Assembly (NCBI GenBank): GCA_047633175.1
Contig: JBLIEQ010000003.1
Location: 1-64,000 of the forward strand
From: Motiliproteus sp047633175
GTDB taxonomy: Bacteria; Pseudomonadota; Gammaproteobacteria; Pseudomonadales; Balneatricaceae
DNA length: 64,000 nucleotides
Reading direction: 5' to 3'
A program made the translations under genes and the position numbers. Position 1 is the stretch's first letter. Each line of letters opens with the position of its first letter. The notes beneath the pieces are model-generated. The model ran no database searches. It saw only the letters and a list, made by a program, of their open reading frames with translations, and was not told the DNA's origin. Positions 8,488 through 15,718 of this stretch are shown here, piece by piece.

Positions 8488-9006
8488 TCAATGATCAGGT
8501 TCCGCGTGATCCTGCATATCATCATGCGACATGGCAGGCATCATCGGCGCATCAGCCAGGACCGGTGCCTCGACGGCTATTTCACCCGTCTGCTCAAACG
8601 TCAGATAAAGCATTACCGACTCACCCTCGAGCGGATGGTCTTTGAGCTGCATCAGCATCAGGTGGTAGCCCCCACTACGCAGCAAAATCTGGCCACCGGC
8701 CGGCAGTGCAATCCCACCCTCGACGCGTTGCATCTGCATCATGCCATCGTGCATCGTGCTCAGATGCACCTCCGACACCTCGGCCATCGGTGTGCGAACC
8801 GAGAGCAGCCGATCCGCCTGATCGCCACGATTATGGATTTTCATGTAGGCGCTATTAACGCGTGACACCGCTGGGAGTGATCGCACCCAGGCCCCTTCAA
8901 TGTCAATCACGGGAGCGGCAAGCGCTGCCCCCCCAAAAACCGCACTGACCAGCGCTACCTGTAACAGACCCCTGACTAACATTCGATAGCTCATCATTGT
9001 TCTCAT
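8488..9006 (-). CDS. pcuC: PCuAC-type periplasmic copper chaperone
   Basis: A 172-residue protein with a signal peptide (about residues 1-30, ending AALA) and the PCuAC fold. The Cu(I)-binding motif H(M)x10Mx21HxM is visible as VHLSTMHDGMMQMQRV (about 82-97) and GGYHLMLMQL (about 112-121). A Met/His-rich tail (MMPAMSHDDMQDH) adds possible ligands. The family passes copper to CuA of oxidases or to other copper enzymes, often with Sco. The Sco gene is 9 bp upstream in the same operon. NOR contains no copper, so NirK next door is the likely client (inference). Confidence 0.9.
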   Translation of the reverse strand: MRTMMSYRMLVRGLLQVALVSAVFGGAALAAPVIDIEGAWVRSLPAVSRVNSAYMKIHNRGDQADRLLSVRTPMAEVSEVHLSTMHDGMMQMQRVEGGIALPAGGQILLRSGGYHLMLMQLKDHPLEGESVMLYLTFEQTGEIAVEAPVLADAPMMPAMSHDDMQDHAEPDH

Positions 9007-9015
9007 CCTGTTCAG

Positions 9016-9651
9016 TTATTCAGTTATTAACGAGGCGATATCGGTGCGCATCTGTGAGATCGGCGTGCCGTTAAAATAGGTCGCCCGGGTCCTGCCCTTT
9101 TTATCCAGCAGGTAGATCGTGGCGCTATGGGTGTAGAGATAGGCTTTATCCTCAGCGCCCGGTTCTAAGGGTTTTTTGGGGACCTTGAATTTCTTGTACT
9201 TGGTACTCAGCTCCCGATCGCCGACCCGGCTATAACGTGCCTGAAACAGCGCCACGATCGCATCGATGCGCTCAATCTCGTCAGAAATACCGATATAGTG
9301 CTCGTCAAAATGGGCCAGATAGGCCTTCAGGTGTTTGGCAGTGTCGTTCTTCGGATCGATGCTGACAAACAGCACCTGCACCGCATCGGGATTGCCCTGG
9401 GTCAGCTTAGAGAGATGCCCCAGGGTTGCCGGGCAGATATCTGAACAGTTGGTGTAACCAAAAAACAGCAACAGCGGTTTTCCTCTGAACTCCTTCAGGC
9501 TCAGCTCACGCCCCAGGGTACTCTGGGCGCTGAAGTCACCGCCGATACCGCGCAACACCGGTAAAGACTCTGCCGCCGCGGCCTGCAGGGTGGCCAACAG
9601 GGTAAACAACAGGGCCATCAGACCCGCTCCGAGCAATTGTCTTACTCTCAT
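9016..9651 (-). CDS. SCO1/SenC family copper/thiol protein
   Basis: A 211-residue membrane-anchored or secreted protein with an N-terminal hydrophobic segment (about 8-27) and a thioredoxin-like Sco domain. The copper ligands are the Cys pair in GYTNCSDICPATL (CxxxC, about residues 73-77) and the distal His in YTHSATIYLLD (about 174). The LSLKEFRGKPLLLFFGYT strand is typical. Sco proteins deliver copper or reduce thiols at copper sites. Here it is paired with PCuAC inside the nor operon, upstream of norD, which is not the standard norCBQD order. Confidence 0.93.
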   Translation of the reverse strand: MRVRQLLGAGLMALLFTLLATLQAAAAESLPVLRGIGGDFSAQSTLGRELSLKEFRGKPLLLFFGYTNCSDICPATLGHLSKLTQGNPDAVQVLFVSIDPKNDTAKHLKAYLAHFDEHYIGISDEIERIDAIVALFQARYSRVGDRELSTKYKKFKVPKKPLEPGAEDKAYLYTHSATIYLLDKKGRTRATYFNGTPISQMRTDIASLITE

Positions 9652-9690
9652 TTGAGTTCTCCTTCGGTCAGCATATAGATCTCCCTCTAC

Positions 9691-10194
9691 TCAGCATTTA
9701 ATGCGTGCGCCCATTCCCTGGATCGGTGCCAGATAGCGCTCTCTGATCTGCTCGATGCGCAGGCTGCCATCGGCGGCGGTGCGGACTCGCCAGCGCAGAT
9801 CCAGGCTGGCAATTTCGGTCAGCCCCCCGCTAAGCAGGCGCCAATCGACCACCATCGACAGCTGATGCAGACCGGGGGCCAGCTGTTTCACGCTGAAGTA
9901 TTCGATCCGGTGTTGACTGCTATCTACGTCCTCAAAGCGAGCATCCAGTAACTGACCCAGTTCAATCAGCGTGCTGGCGTTGCCCTCCAGCAACTGCAGG
10001 TCAAGGGGAGTACTGGCCAGTAACGGCGCGTAAGCCTGGCTGTCGGTTGCCTTGCTATCCAGCAGCGTCAGCCAGCGCTCTGCCAGCGCCCGCAGGCGGC
10101 CATCGGCCTGATCAACCGCTGCGGCCTGTACTTGAGCGCAGAGCAGCAGCCCGATAACGATAACCGTTAACTGTCGAATGCCGGACAGGTTCAT
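9691..10194 (-). CDS. Periplasmic protein of unknown function in the nor operon
   Basis: A 167-residue protein with a clear signal peptide (about 1-24, cleavage near VQAAA). The mature part is alpha plus beta, with alternating strands (HRIEYFSVKQLAPGLHQLSMVVDWRL as the best conserved-looking stretch) and ends in a single Cys. The overall pattern could be an NTF2/SnoaL-like or lipid-binding fold, but no motif fixes it. It lies between norB and sco, 40 bp from sco. By context it may help assembly of copper or NOR proteins in the periplasm. Confidence 0.65.
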   Translation of the reverse strand: MNLSGIRQLTVIVIGLLLCAQVQAAAVDQADGRLRALAERWLTLLDSKATDSQAYAPLLASTPLDLQLLEGNASTLIELGQLLDARFEDVDSSQHRIEYFSVKQLAPGLHQLSMVVDWRLLSGGLTEIASLDLRWRVRTAADGSLRIEQIRERYLAPIQGMGARIKC

Positions 10195-10236
10195 GACGTT
10201 TCCTCATGCAGGCTGAATAAATATTGACTAGGGGAC

Positions 10237-10307
10237 CTGTGATTAAGCCCCCTGGGGGTCTCTGCCGACTAAAGAGCAGCCAGAGGTACAGGGGGGCTTA
10301 ATCACAG
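10237..10307. repeat. Long imperfect inverted repeat inside the nor operon
   Basis: Arm 10237-10254 (CTGTGATTAAGCCCCCTG) pairs with arm 10289-10307 with only one bulged G, around a 34-base loop. It sits in the 177-bp spacer between norB and the periplasmic gene. No T-run follows on the minus strand, so it is more likely an RNA processing or stability stem for the norCB message than a terminator. Confidence 0.75.
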
Positions 10308-10371
10308 CTTCCTTAGAAAGAGTGAACCAGGAGCCTTGCGGCCCCTGGGTGAGCAAGGGTTGAGGTAGGGA

Positions 10372-11793
10372 TCAGCTGTAGACGACCGCCGCCGGTACCG
10401 CTTTGGTAGCGGCCGCAACGTCCTCTTTACTCCCCACGAAGAAGCTGGCCAGATAGGCGAGCAGACCGACCATAAAGGTCACACCAAAGGCCAACCGTAC
10501 CCAGTAGAATGGGATCAGTTTCGCCTGGGTCAGCATAAAGCTCAGTGCTTCGTTATCATCGGGCAGCCGTTGCAGCGCCACCTGATAGCCACCGGCAACG
10601 GTCAGCGCCAGGGTGATGCCCAGCATGCTGATACACATCGCCCAGAAGGCGAAGCGTTCGACGCGCTGTGCCGAGGCCGGATTACCCTGCGGACGACCGC
10701 GCATGATTGGCATCGCATAGGAGATGATGGTCATCACGATCATCGCGTAGGCACCAAAGAAAGACAGGTGACCGTGGGCGGCGGTCAGTTGCGAGCCGTG
10801 GGTGTAGTAGTTGACCGGCGCCAGAGTATGTAGAAAGCCCCAGACCCCCGCACCCAGAAAGGCCATCACGGAGCAGCCCAGTGCCCAGGTAACGGCAATC
10901 TTATTGCCATGCTCGATCCGCCGTCCCTGCACCATGCGAAACGCAAAGACCACCATCATAAAGAAGGGGATAGGTTCGAGGGCCGAAAATACCGAACCCA
11001 GCCACAACCAGTACTCGGGCTGACCGATCCAGAAGAAGTGATGCCCCATACCGATCAGACCGGAGATCAGCGCCATCGCGATAATCACGTACAACCATTT
11101 CTCGATCACCTCGCGATCGACACCGGTCACCTTGATCAGCGTAAAGGCCAGGATCGCTCCCAGGATCAGTTCCCAGACACCCTCGACCCACATATGTACC
11201 ACAAACCACCAGAAGTACTTATCCAGCACCAGGTTGACGGGGTTGTAGAAGGCGAATAGCCAGAACACTGCCAGGCCGATCAGGCCGGTGATCAACACCA
11301 TGTTGATGACCGTCTTGCGACCCCTGAGAGTAGTCATGGTGATATTGAAGATAAAGCCCACCACCACCACCGCTATACCGATCTTGGTGATGGTCGGCTG
11401 CTCCAGAAACTCCCGCCCCATGGTCGGCAGCAGGTGGTTATAGGTGAGTTCGGCCAGCTTGGCGTAAGGCACCAGCAGATAACCGAGGATGGTGGCAACC
11501 CCGGCACCGGCAAACACCCAGAACAGGATCTTTGCCAACAGCGGGCTGTACAGCTCGGTGTCGCTCTCTTCGGGTACCAGATAGTAAGAGGCCCCCATAA
11601 AGCCGAACAGTATCCAGACGATCAATAGGTTGGTATGCACCATCCGCGCGACGTTAAAAGGGATATAGGGGAACAGGAAGTCCCCGACGATATACTGCAG
11701 CCCCATGATCAGGCCAAACAGGATCTGTCCCACGAACAGTACCAGGGCGAAGATAAAATACGGCATCGCCACCGCTTGTGATTGAAATTTCAT
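10372..11793 (-). CDS. norB: Nitric oxide reductase large subunit NorB (cNOR)
   Basis: A 473-residue catalytic subunit with about 12 membrane helices that reduces NO to N2O at a haem b3/non-haem FeB centre. Haem and FeB ligands are visible: ARMVHTN (His 53), VVHMWVEGVWE (FeB His and Glu, about 190-200), GMGHHFFWIG (about 245) and AAHGHLSFFGAYA (about 335). There is no quinol-type N-terminal extension, so it is the cytochrome c-dependent type. The ATG at 11793 (MKFQSQ) is chosen: AAGGGG precedes it, and it lies 10 bp after norC. The open frame extends 15 codons upstream into norC. Confidence 0.97.
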   Translation of the reverse strand: MKFQSQAVAMPYFIFALVLFVGQILFGLIMGLQYIVGDFLFPYIPFNVARMVHTNLLIVWILFGFMGASYYLVPEESDTELYSPLLAKILFWVFAGAGVATILGYLLVPYAKLAELTYNHLLPTMGREFLEQPTITKIGIAVVVVGFIFNITMTTLRGRKTVINMVLITGLIGLAVFWLFAFYNPVNLVLDKYFWWFVVHMWVEGVWELILGAILAFTLIKVTGVDREVIEKWLYVIIAMALISGLIGMGHHFFWIGQPEYWLWLGSVFSALEPIPFFMMVVFAFRMVQGRRIEHGNKIAVTWALGCSVMAFLGAGVWGFLHTLAPVNYYTHGSQLTAAHGHLSFFGAYAMIVMTIISYAMPIMRGRPQGNPASAQRVERFAFWAMCISMLGITLALTVAGGYQVALQRLPDDNEALSFMLTQAKLIPFYWVRLAFGVTFMVGLLAYLASFFVGSKEDVAAATKAVPAAVVYS

Positions 11794-11803
11794 AGGTATC
11801 CCC

Positions 11804-12250
11804 TTATCCCTGAATATTCGGTGGCCAGCCGTTGTCATCGACTCTACTGGTCCAGATCAGGAAATCCGCCAGTGCATCGACATCCTCCGTACTGAGGTTG
11901 AACTGCGGCATCTTCCTGCGACCTTCGATCGCCATCGGTTGCATCGCCATCCAGGACTGCAGAAACTGCTTGAAGGTCGCCTCGCTACCCTGACCGTAAC
12001 GGTCATAGACATTGCCCAGCTCAGGGGCAAAGTAAGCACCCTCGCCCATCAGGGTATGACAGCCGATGCAGTTGTTGTTTTCCCACAGATGCTTACCTTG
12101 AGCGACGGATTCGGTGATGTTCTCCCGATGATCACGTTCCGGCAGCCGTTCCATGGTATCTAGGGTCAGGCCAATCAACAGCAGCAGGAAGAAAAACCCT
12201 CCTCCGTAATAGATGTTGCGAGCCGTACTCTTGTTAAAGCTATCCGCCAT
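11804..12250 (-). CDS. norC: Nitric oxide reductase cytochrome c subunit NorC
   Basis: A 148-residue membrane-anchored c-type cytochrome that feeds electrons to NorB. One N-terminal helix (YYGGGFFFLLLLIGLTL, about 14-30) anchors it. The haem site is CIGCH (about 61-65), and the distal Met lies in RRKMPQFNLS. Length matches NorC (about 150). A strong GGAGGAG ribosome site lies 6 bases before the ATG. It is the first gene of the operon and follows a sigma-54 promoter with NorR sites. Confidence 0.97.
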   Translation of the reverse strand: MADSFNKSTARNIYYGGGFFFLLLLIGLTLDTMERLPERDHRENITESVAQGKHLWENNNCIGCHTLMGEGAYFAPELGNVYDRYGQGSEATFKQFLQSWMAMQPMAIEGRRKMPQFNLSTEDVDALADFLIWTSRVDDNGWPPNIQG

Positions 12251-12372
12251 GACGATCTCCTCCTGCGGTCATCACCGCAACCGACCCTGGGGGCCGAAAA
12301 TTTAACTTCTGCATACTAGGCTCCTTGGCCTGGATAAAGACTGGATAAAACTTCTCTTACCTACCTAACTAT

Positions 12373-12388
12373 TACAAAGTTCATGCCA
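12373..12388 (-). promoter_or_regulatory. Sigma-54 promoter for norCB
   Basis: On the minus strand TGGCATGAACTTTGTA matches TGGCACGNNNNTTGCW at every fixed position except two C-to-T changes, with correct -24/-12 spacing. It would start transcription near 12361, about 110 bases before norC. The three NorR-type sites lie 50-100 bases upstream, the normal distance for sigma-54 enhancers. Confidence 0.75.
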
Positions 12389-12429
12389 ATATTTAACTAC
12401 TTGTTTTATAAGGCTTTCATCTAAGCGCT

Positions 12430-12489
12430 GTCATATTAACAACCTTCAGAGCGCTATCAATATGACAACATTGATGTCTATATAACAAC
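12430..12489 (-). promoter_or_regulatory. Three NorR-type enhancer sites upstream of norC
   Basis: Plus-strand units are GTCATATTAACAAC (12430), ATCAATATGACAAC (12456) and GTCTATATAACAAC (12476). Two fit the known NorR rule GT-N7-AC exactly and the middle one differs by one base. All share the trailing ACAAC. Three sites before a sigma-54 promoter mirror the E. coli norVW arrangement. Two more units with the same consensus precede norR. Confidence 0.75.
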
Positions 12490-12508
12490 ATTCGCCTGCT
12501 TCGCACTG

Positions 12509-12535
12509 TGGGAGCCTGCCTGCAGGCGATCTTTT
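12509..12535. repeat. 27-bp dispersed repeat, copy 1
   Basis: Contains GGGAGCCTGCCTGCAGGC followed by GATCTTTT. An exact reverse-complement copy lies at 24990-25016. Both are intergenic, and each has an internal CTGCAG-centred palindrome. Confidence 0.85.
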
Positions 12536-12590
12536 GAGGTAATTCAGGCTAGCGCTAGCTGCTGTCACAGCAACTAACTAGGACATAGCC

Positions 12591-12616
12591 ATAAAAAACC
12601 CCGGCGTTAACCGGGG
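12591..12616 (-). terminator. Rho-independent terminator of nirK
   Basis: Read on the minus strand, a CCCCGG/CCGGGG stem with a TTAACG loop is followed by six T, 26 bases after the nirK stop. Confidence 0.88.
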
Positions 12617-12642
12617 CCAGCCTTCAGAGGGTGCCTGACAGC

Positions 12643-13815
12643 TCAGGCAGGGATAGGACCGGGTGCGGCAACCTGGTTCATCAAGTCTTCGTTCCACTTG
12701 CCTTCGACCTGGAAGTGGGCAGCGGCACCGAGCAGAATCGCCTCGATCAGGTTATGGTTGACGTAGGCGTAGAGACCAGGCTGGCGGAAGGTATAGAGCG
12801 CCGCCACTGCCGAACCACCGGCAACAAACCAGGTCTCCATATTGGTGACGGGTTTGTCATTGAAGGAACCGCCGTTCCATACCAGATCGCCATGGCCGCC
12901 AATCAGGTGCGGACGGGTATCGCGGTTGGCCTGTGCATGAATGATCAGCACCGATTCGCCGACGCTGGCGGTCAACGCCTGGTCACCGGTCAAGGCACCT
13001 ACTGCACCGTTAAAGACCAGATGCGAAGGCGTGAGGGTCTTCATCACCTCAAGCGTGTCCGCCATAGCGTGCATCGCCGAGCTGTACTTCTTGAACTTAC
13101 CCTGGGAATCCTTAGGCACGTAGAAGTCCTGCTCGCCCACGTAGTAGGCACGGTCGTAACGCACCGGTTGACCCAGTTCATCCTTAAGACCATCGCGCGG
13201 CAGCACCATGATCGCGCCGTTCATGCCACTGACGACATGATAGGGGATCATCTGCCCACCGGGCGCACAGTGGTAGACGAAAGTCCCCGACTTGATGGCC
13301 TTAAAGCGCAGCACGACCTGCTCACCGGGCTTAACCTGGGTCAACCCGCCGCCGCCCAGCGCACCCGTGGAGGCATGAAAATCGATATTATGCAGCAGCT
13401 GGTTAGTGGCCGGATTCACCAACGTCAATTCGATATAGTCATCCTGATGGCAGACGATCATCGGCCCGGGCACGCTGCCGTTGAAGGTCATCGCCCAGAC
13501 CTCGGTTCCCGCAGAATCGATGACTATTTTTTTCTCCTCGATCACCATCCTCACCTCGACGACTTTGGGGCCACCCTTGGCCACCTGATCGTGCTGGGGC
13601 AGGAATGGCGGCTGTACCAGCGTCTGCTGGACCCGGCTCAGGCTGCTGATATCTTCCGGCTTGGATGCCGCGCTCACGGGCTGGGTGCCCGCCTGGGCCG
13701 ACTGGCCGATCAGTGTCGCTGCCGCAGCGACGCCCATAGACGCGACTGTCGCGCCGATAAATCCACGACGGCTGACGCCGCTCTCTTCCTGAACCGCTGG
13801 TACGTTAATTTCCAT
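12643..13815 (-). CDS. nirK: Copper-containing nitrite reductase NirK
   Basis: A 390-residue periplasmic enzyme reducing nitrite to NO. The N-terminus has a twin-arginine signal (SRRGFIGATVASMG). Two cupredoxin domains carry all copper ligands. LLHNIDFHAST gives type 1 His, catalytic Asp and type 2 His; FVYHCAPGGQMIPYHVVSGM gives type 2 His plus type 1 Cys, His and Met; SHLVFNG holds the catalytic His; and RPHLIGGHGD holds the last type 2 His. The ATG at 13815 is chosen over the in-frame ATG 10 codons upstream because GAGGAA precedes it by 7 bases. It is transcribed alone, with its own terminator and FNR-type box. Confidence 0.97.
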   Translation of the reverse strand: MEINVPAVQEESGVSRRGFIGATVASMGVAAAATLIGQSAQAGTQPVSAASKPEDISSLSRVQQTLVQPPFLPQHDQVAKGGPKVVEVRMVIEEKKIVIDSAGTEVWAMTFNGSVPGPMIVCHQDDYIELTLVNPATNQLLHNIDFHASTGALGGGGLTQVKPGEQVVLRFKAIKSGTFVYHCAPGGQMIPYHVVSGMNGAIMVLPRDGLKDELGQPVRYDRAYYVGEQDFYVPKDSQGKFKKYSSAMHAMADTLEVMKTLTPSHLVFNGAVGALTGDQALTASVGESVLIIHAQANRDTRPHLIGGHGDLVWNGGSFNDKPVTNMETWFVAGGSAVAALYTFRQPGLYAYVNHNLIEAILLGAAAHFQVEGKWNEDLMNQVAAPGPIPA

Positions 13816-13897
13816 TTTTTGATTCCTCGTAGTATTGAAAGCCAAAGCATTTTGCTGTCGATGGGGGGGAGTCTATGCTTGGACTGAGACGGGGAAA

Positions 13898-13911
13898 TTG
13901 ATGCGCATCAA
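13898..13911 (-). promoter_or_regulatory. FNR/DNR box of the nirK promoter
   Basis: TTGATGCGCATCAA is a perfect match to TTGAT-N4-ATCAA. Its centre is 90 bp before the nirK ATG. A class II start (centre at -41.5) would fall near 13863, with CATAGA-like bases as the -10. This predicts control by low oxygen or NO through an FNR or DNR/NNR regulator. Confidence 0.85.
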
Positions 13912-13992
13912 TTCCGGTGATGTTAAGCAACAATTTGATAACAAATGATATATATATCAAAATAACGAGGGAAAAAACAAAGCGTTCAGGTA

Positions 13993-14032
13993 GTAATAAT
14001 GACAACCCGGCGTATGCTGTCGATCTGACAAC
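13993..14032 (+). promoter_or_regulatory. Two NorR-type sites upstream of norR
   Basis: GTAATAATGACAAC (13993) and GTCGATCTGACAAC (14019) both obey GT-N7-AC and share the ACAAC tail with the norC sites. They are 26 bp apart, the same as the first two norC sites. They end 13 bp before norR, so autoregulation of norR is the simplest reading. Confidence 0.65.
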
Positions 14033-14044
14033 CTGGATATCCTT

Positions 14045-15640
14045 ATGACAACCGCTACCGTCTTCGACACCCTGACCTCCATCGTCTCCGACTTGTCGCG
14101 TGACCTGCCCGGCGAACAGCGCTACCGCAACCTGCTCGACGCCTTGCTTAAGCTGTTTCCCTGCGATGCGGCAGCACTGCTCAAACTCGAAGGCACCCAG
14201 CTGCGGCCGCTGGCCTTCGAGGGCCTGAGCGCGGACACCCTGGGCCGGCGCTTCGAGGTGGCCGAACACCCGCGGCTGGCCAAGCTGCTGCATGCCCGAG
14301 ATCCCATCCGCTTCGAGGCCGACTCACCGCTGCCGGACCCTTACGATGGCCTGATTGCCGACCAGGATCTGCAGCTGCATGTCCACGACTGCATGGGCGC
14401 GTCGCTCTATATCGACGATAAACCCTGGGGCGTCCTGACCCTGGACGCCATGGACCCTGGCAGCTTCGATTCGATCGACCCTATAGAGCTGCGCACCTTT
14501 ATCAGGCTGACCGAAGCCACGGTTAAGGCCGCCGACCGGATGGCTGAGCTGACCGCCACGGCCGCACGCCAGCAGCTAGTCACGCGCACGCTGATGGACG
14601 AAAAGGACAGGAAATCCGAGATGATCGGCAGCAGCACGATCATGACCCGGCTGAAACAGGAGATCGCTATCGTTGCCCAGTCGCACCTCTCGGTACTGAT
14701 TCAGGGTGAGACCGGTGTCGGCAAGGAGCTGGTGGCACGGCAGATCCACCAGCAGTCGAGACGCAGTCAGGGCCCGCTGGTGCAGATCAACTGCGCCGCG
14801 CTGCCGGAAAACCTGGCCGAGAGCGAACTGTTCGGGCATATCAAGGGGGCTTTTTCGGGTGCGGGTACCGATCGGGCGGGTAAATTTGAGATCGCCGACG
14901 GCGGCACCCTATTTCTGGATGAGATCGGCGAGCTGCCGCTGAGCATCCAGGCCAAGCTGCTGCGCGCCCTGCAGAGCGGAGAGATCCAGCGCGTCGGACG
15001 CGACCAGCCCCTGCGGGTGGATGTGCGCATCGTCGCCGCCACCAACCGCAACCTGCAACAGGAGGTGACTGCCGGACGCTTTCGGGCCGATCTCTACCAC
15101 CGCCTGAGCGTCTATCCGCTGCTCGTCCCGCCCCTGCGTGAGCGTCAGCAGGACATCCTGCTGCTGGCCGCCTTCCTGCTCGAATCCAACCAGCGCCGCC
15201 TGGGTGCGCAGGGGCTGCGCCTGACCCAGGATGCCAAGCAGCTCTTGCTGCGTTACCCCTGGCCCGGCAATGTTCGGGAACTGGGCCACCTGCTCAGCAG
15301 GGCGGCGCTCAAAGCGATCACCAGCCAGGGCCGCGACAGCCGCACGATTATTATCGCCACAAACCATCTCGGGCTGGACCCCAGTGACCGGGGCGAGATC
15401 GCGCCCAACAGCTCCCGCGCAACGCCAGCGCCAACGCCCGCTGTTGATGTCAGCAACCTCAGTCTGAAGCAGGCCACCGAGTGCTTTCAGCGTCAGCTGA
15501 TCGAAGAAACATTGTCGCACCACGGCGGTAATCAGGCCGCCGCAGCACGGCAGCTGGGGATCCATAGGAGCAACTTCTACCGCCTGTTGCAGCGTTACCA
15601 GATCAGCAGCAAGCCTGAGGGTGTTTCTGTTGTGGGTTAG
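14045..15640 (+). CDS. norR: NO-responsive sigma-54 activator NorR
   Basis: A 531-residue regulator with three parts. The N-terminal GAF domain (1-170) senses NO at a mononuclear iron, with candidate ligands around HVHDCMG (His 114, Cys 116) and YIDD matching the E. coli ligand set. The AAA+ domain has Walker A GETGVGKE (about 221), a GAFSGA loop (about 276) and Walker B GTLFLDEIGE (about 296). The C-terminal Fis-type HTH (about 485-525) contains NQAAAARQLGIHRSNFYRLL. The sigma-54 contact loop reads GAFSGA instead of the usual GAFTGA. It is divergent from nirK and probably activates norCB. Confidence 0.96.
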   Translation: MTTATVFDTLTSIVSDLSRDLPGEQRYRNLLDALLKLFPCDAAALLKLEGTQLRPLAFEGLSADTLGRRFEVAEHPRLAKLLHARDPIRFEADSPLPDPYDGLIADQDLQLHVHDCMGASLYIDDKPWGVLTLDAMDPGSFDSIDPIELRTFIRLTEATVKAADRMAELTATAARQQLVTRTLMDEKDRKSEMIGSSTIMTRLKQEIAIVAQSHLSVLIQGETGVGKELVARQIHQQSRRSQGPLVQINCAALPENLAESELFGHIKGAFSGAGTDRAGKFEIADGGTLFLDEIGELPLSIQAKLLRALQSGEIQRVGRDQPLRVDVRIVAATNRNLQQEVTAGRFRADLYHRLSVYPLLVPPLRERQQDILLLAAFLLESNQRRLGAQGLRLTQDAKQLLLRYPWPGNVRELGHLLSRAALKAITSQGRDSRTIIIATNHLGLDPSDRGEIAPNSSRATPAPTPAVDVSNLSLKQATECFQRQLIEETLSHHGGNQAAAARQLGIHRSNFYRLLQRYQISSKPEGVSVVG

Positions 15641-15680
15641 CCGTCAAGTGCTCCTGCATGGACGGCACTTACTACGTCCC

Positions 15681-15704
15681 TGTAAGTCGGGCTTCAGCCC
15701 GACA
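15681..15704. repeat. Dispersed hairpin repeat between convergent norR and estA-like gene
   Basis: GTCGGGCT-TC-AGCCCGAC is a perfect 8-bp stem. It belongs to the same family as the units at 4591, 22487 and 40869, and could terminate both convergent genes. A second small stem (AAGTGC/GCACTT) lies just before it. Confidence 0.7.
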
Positions 15705-15718
15705 GGGTAAATAAGGCA

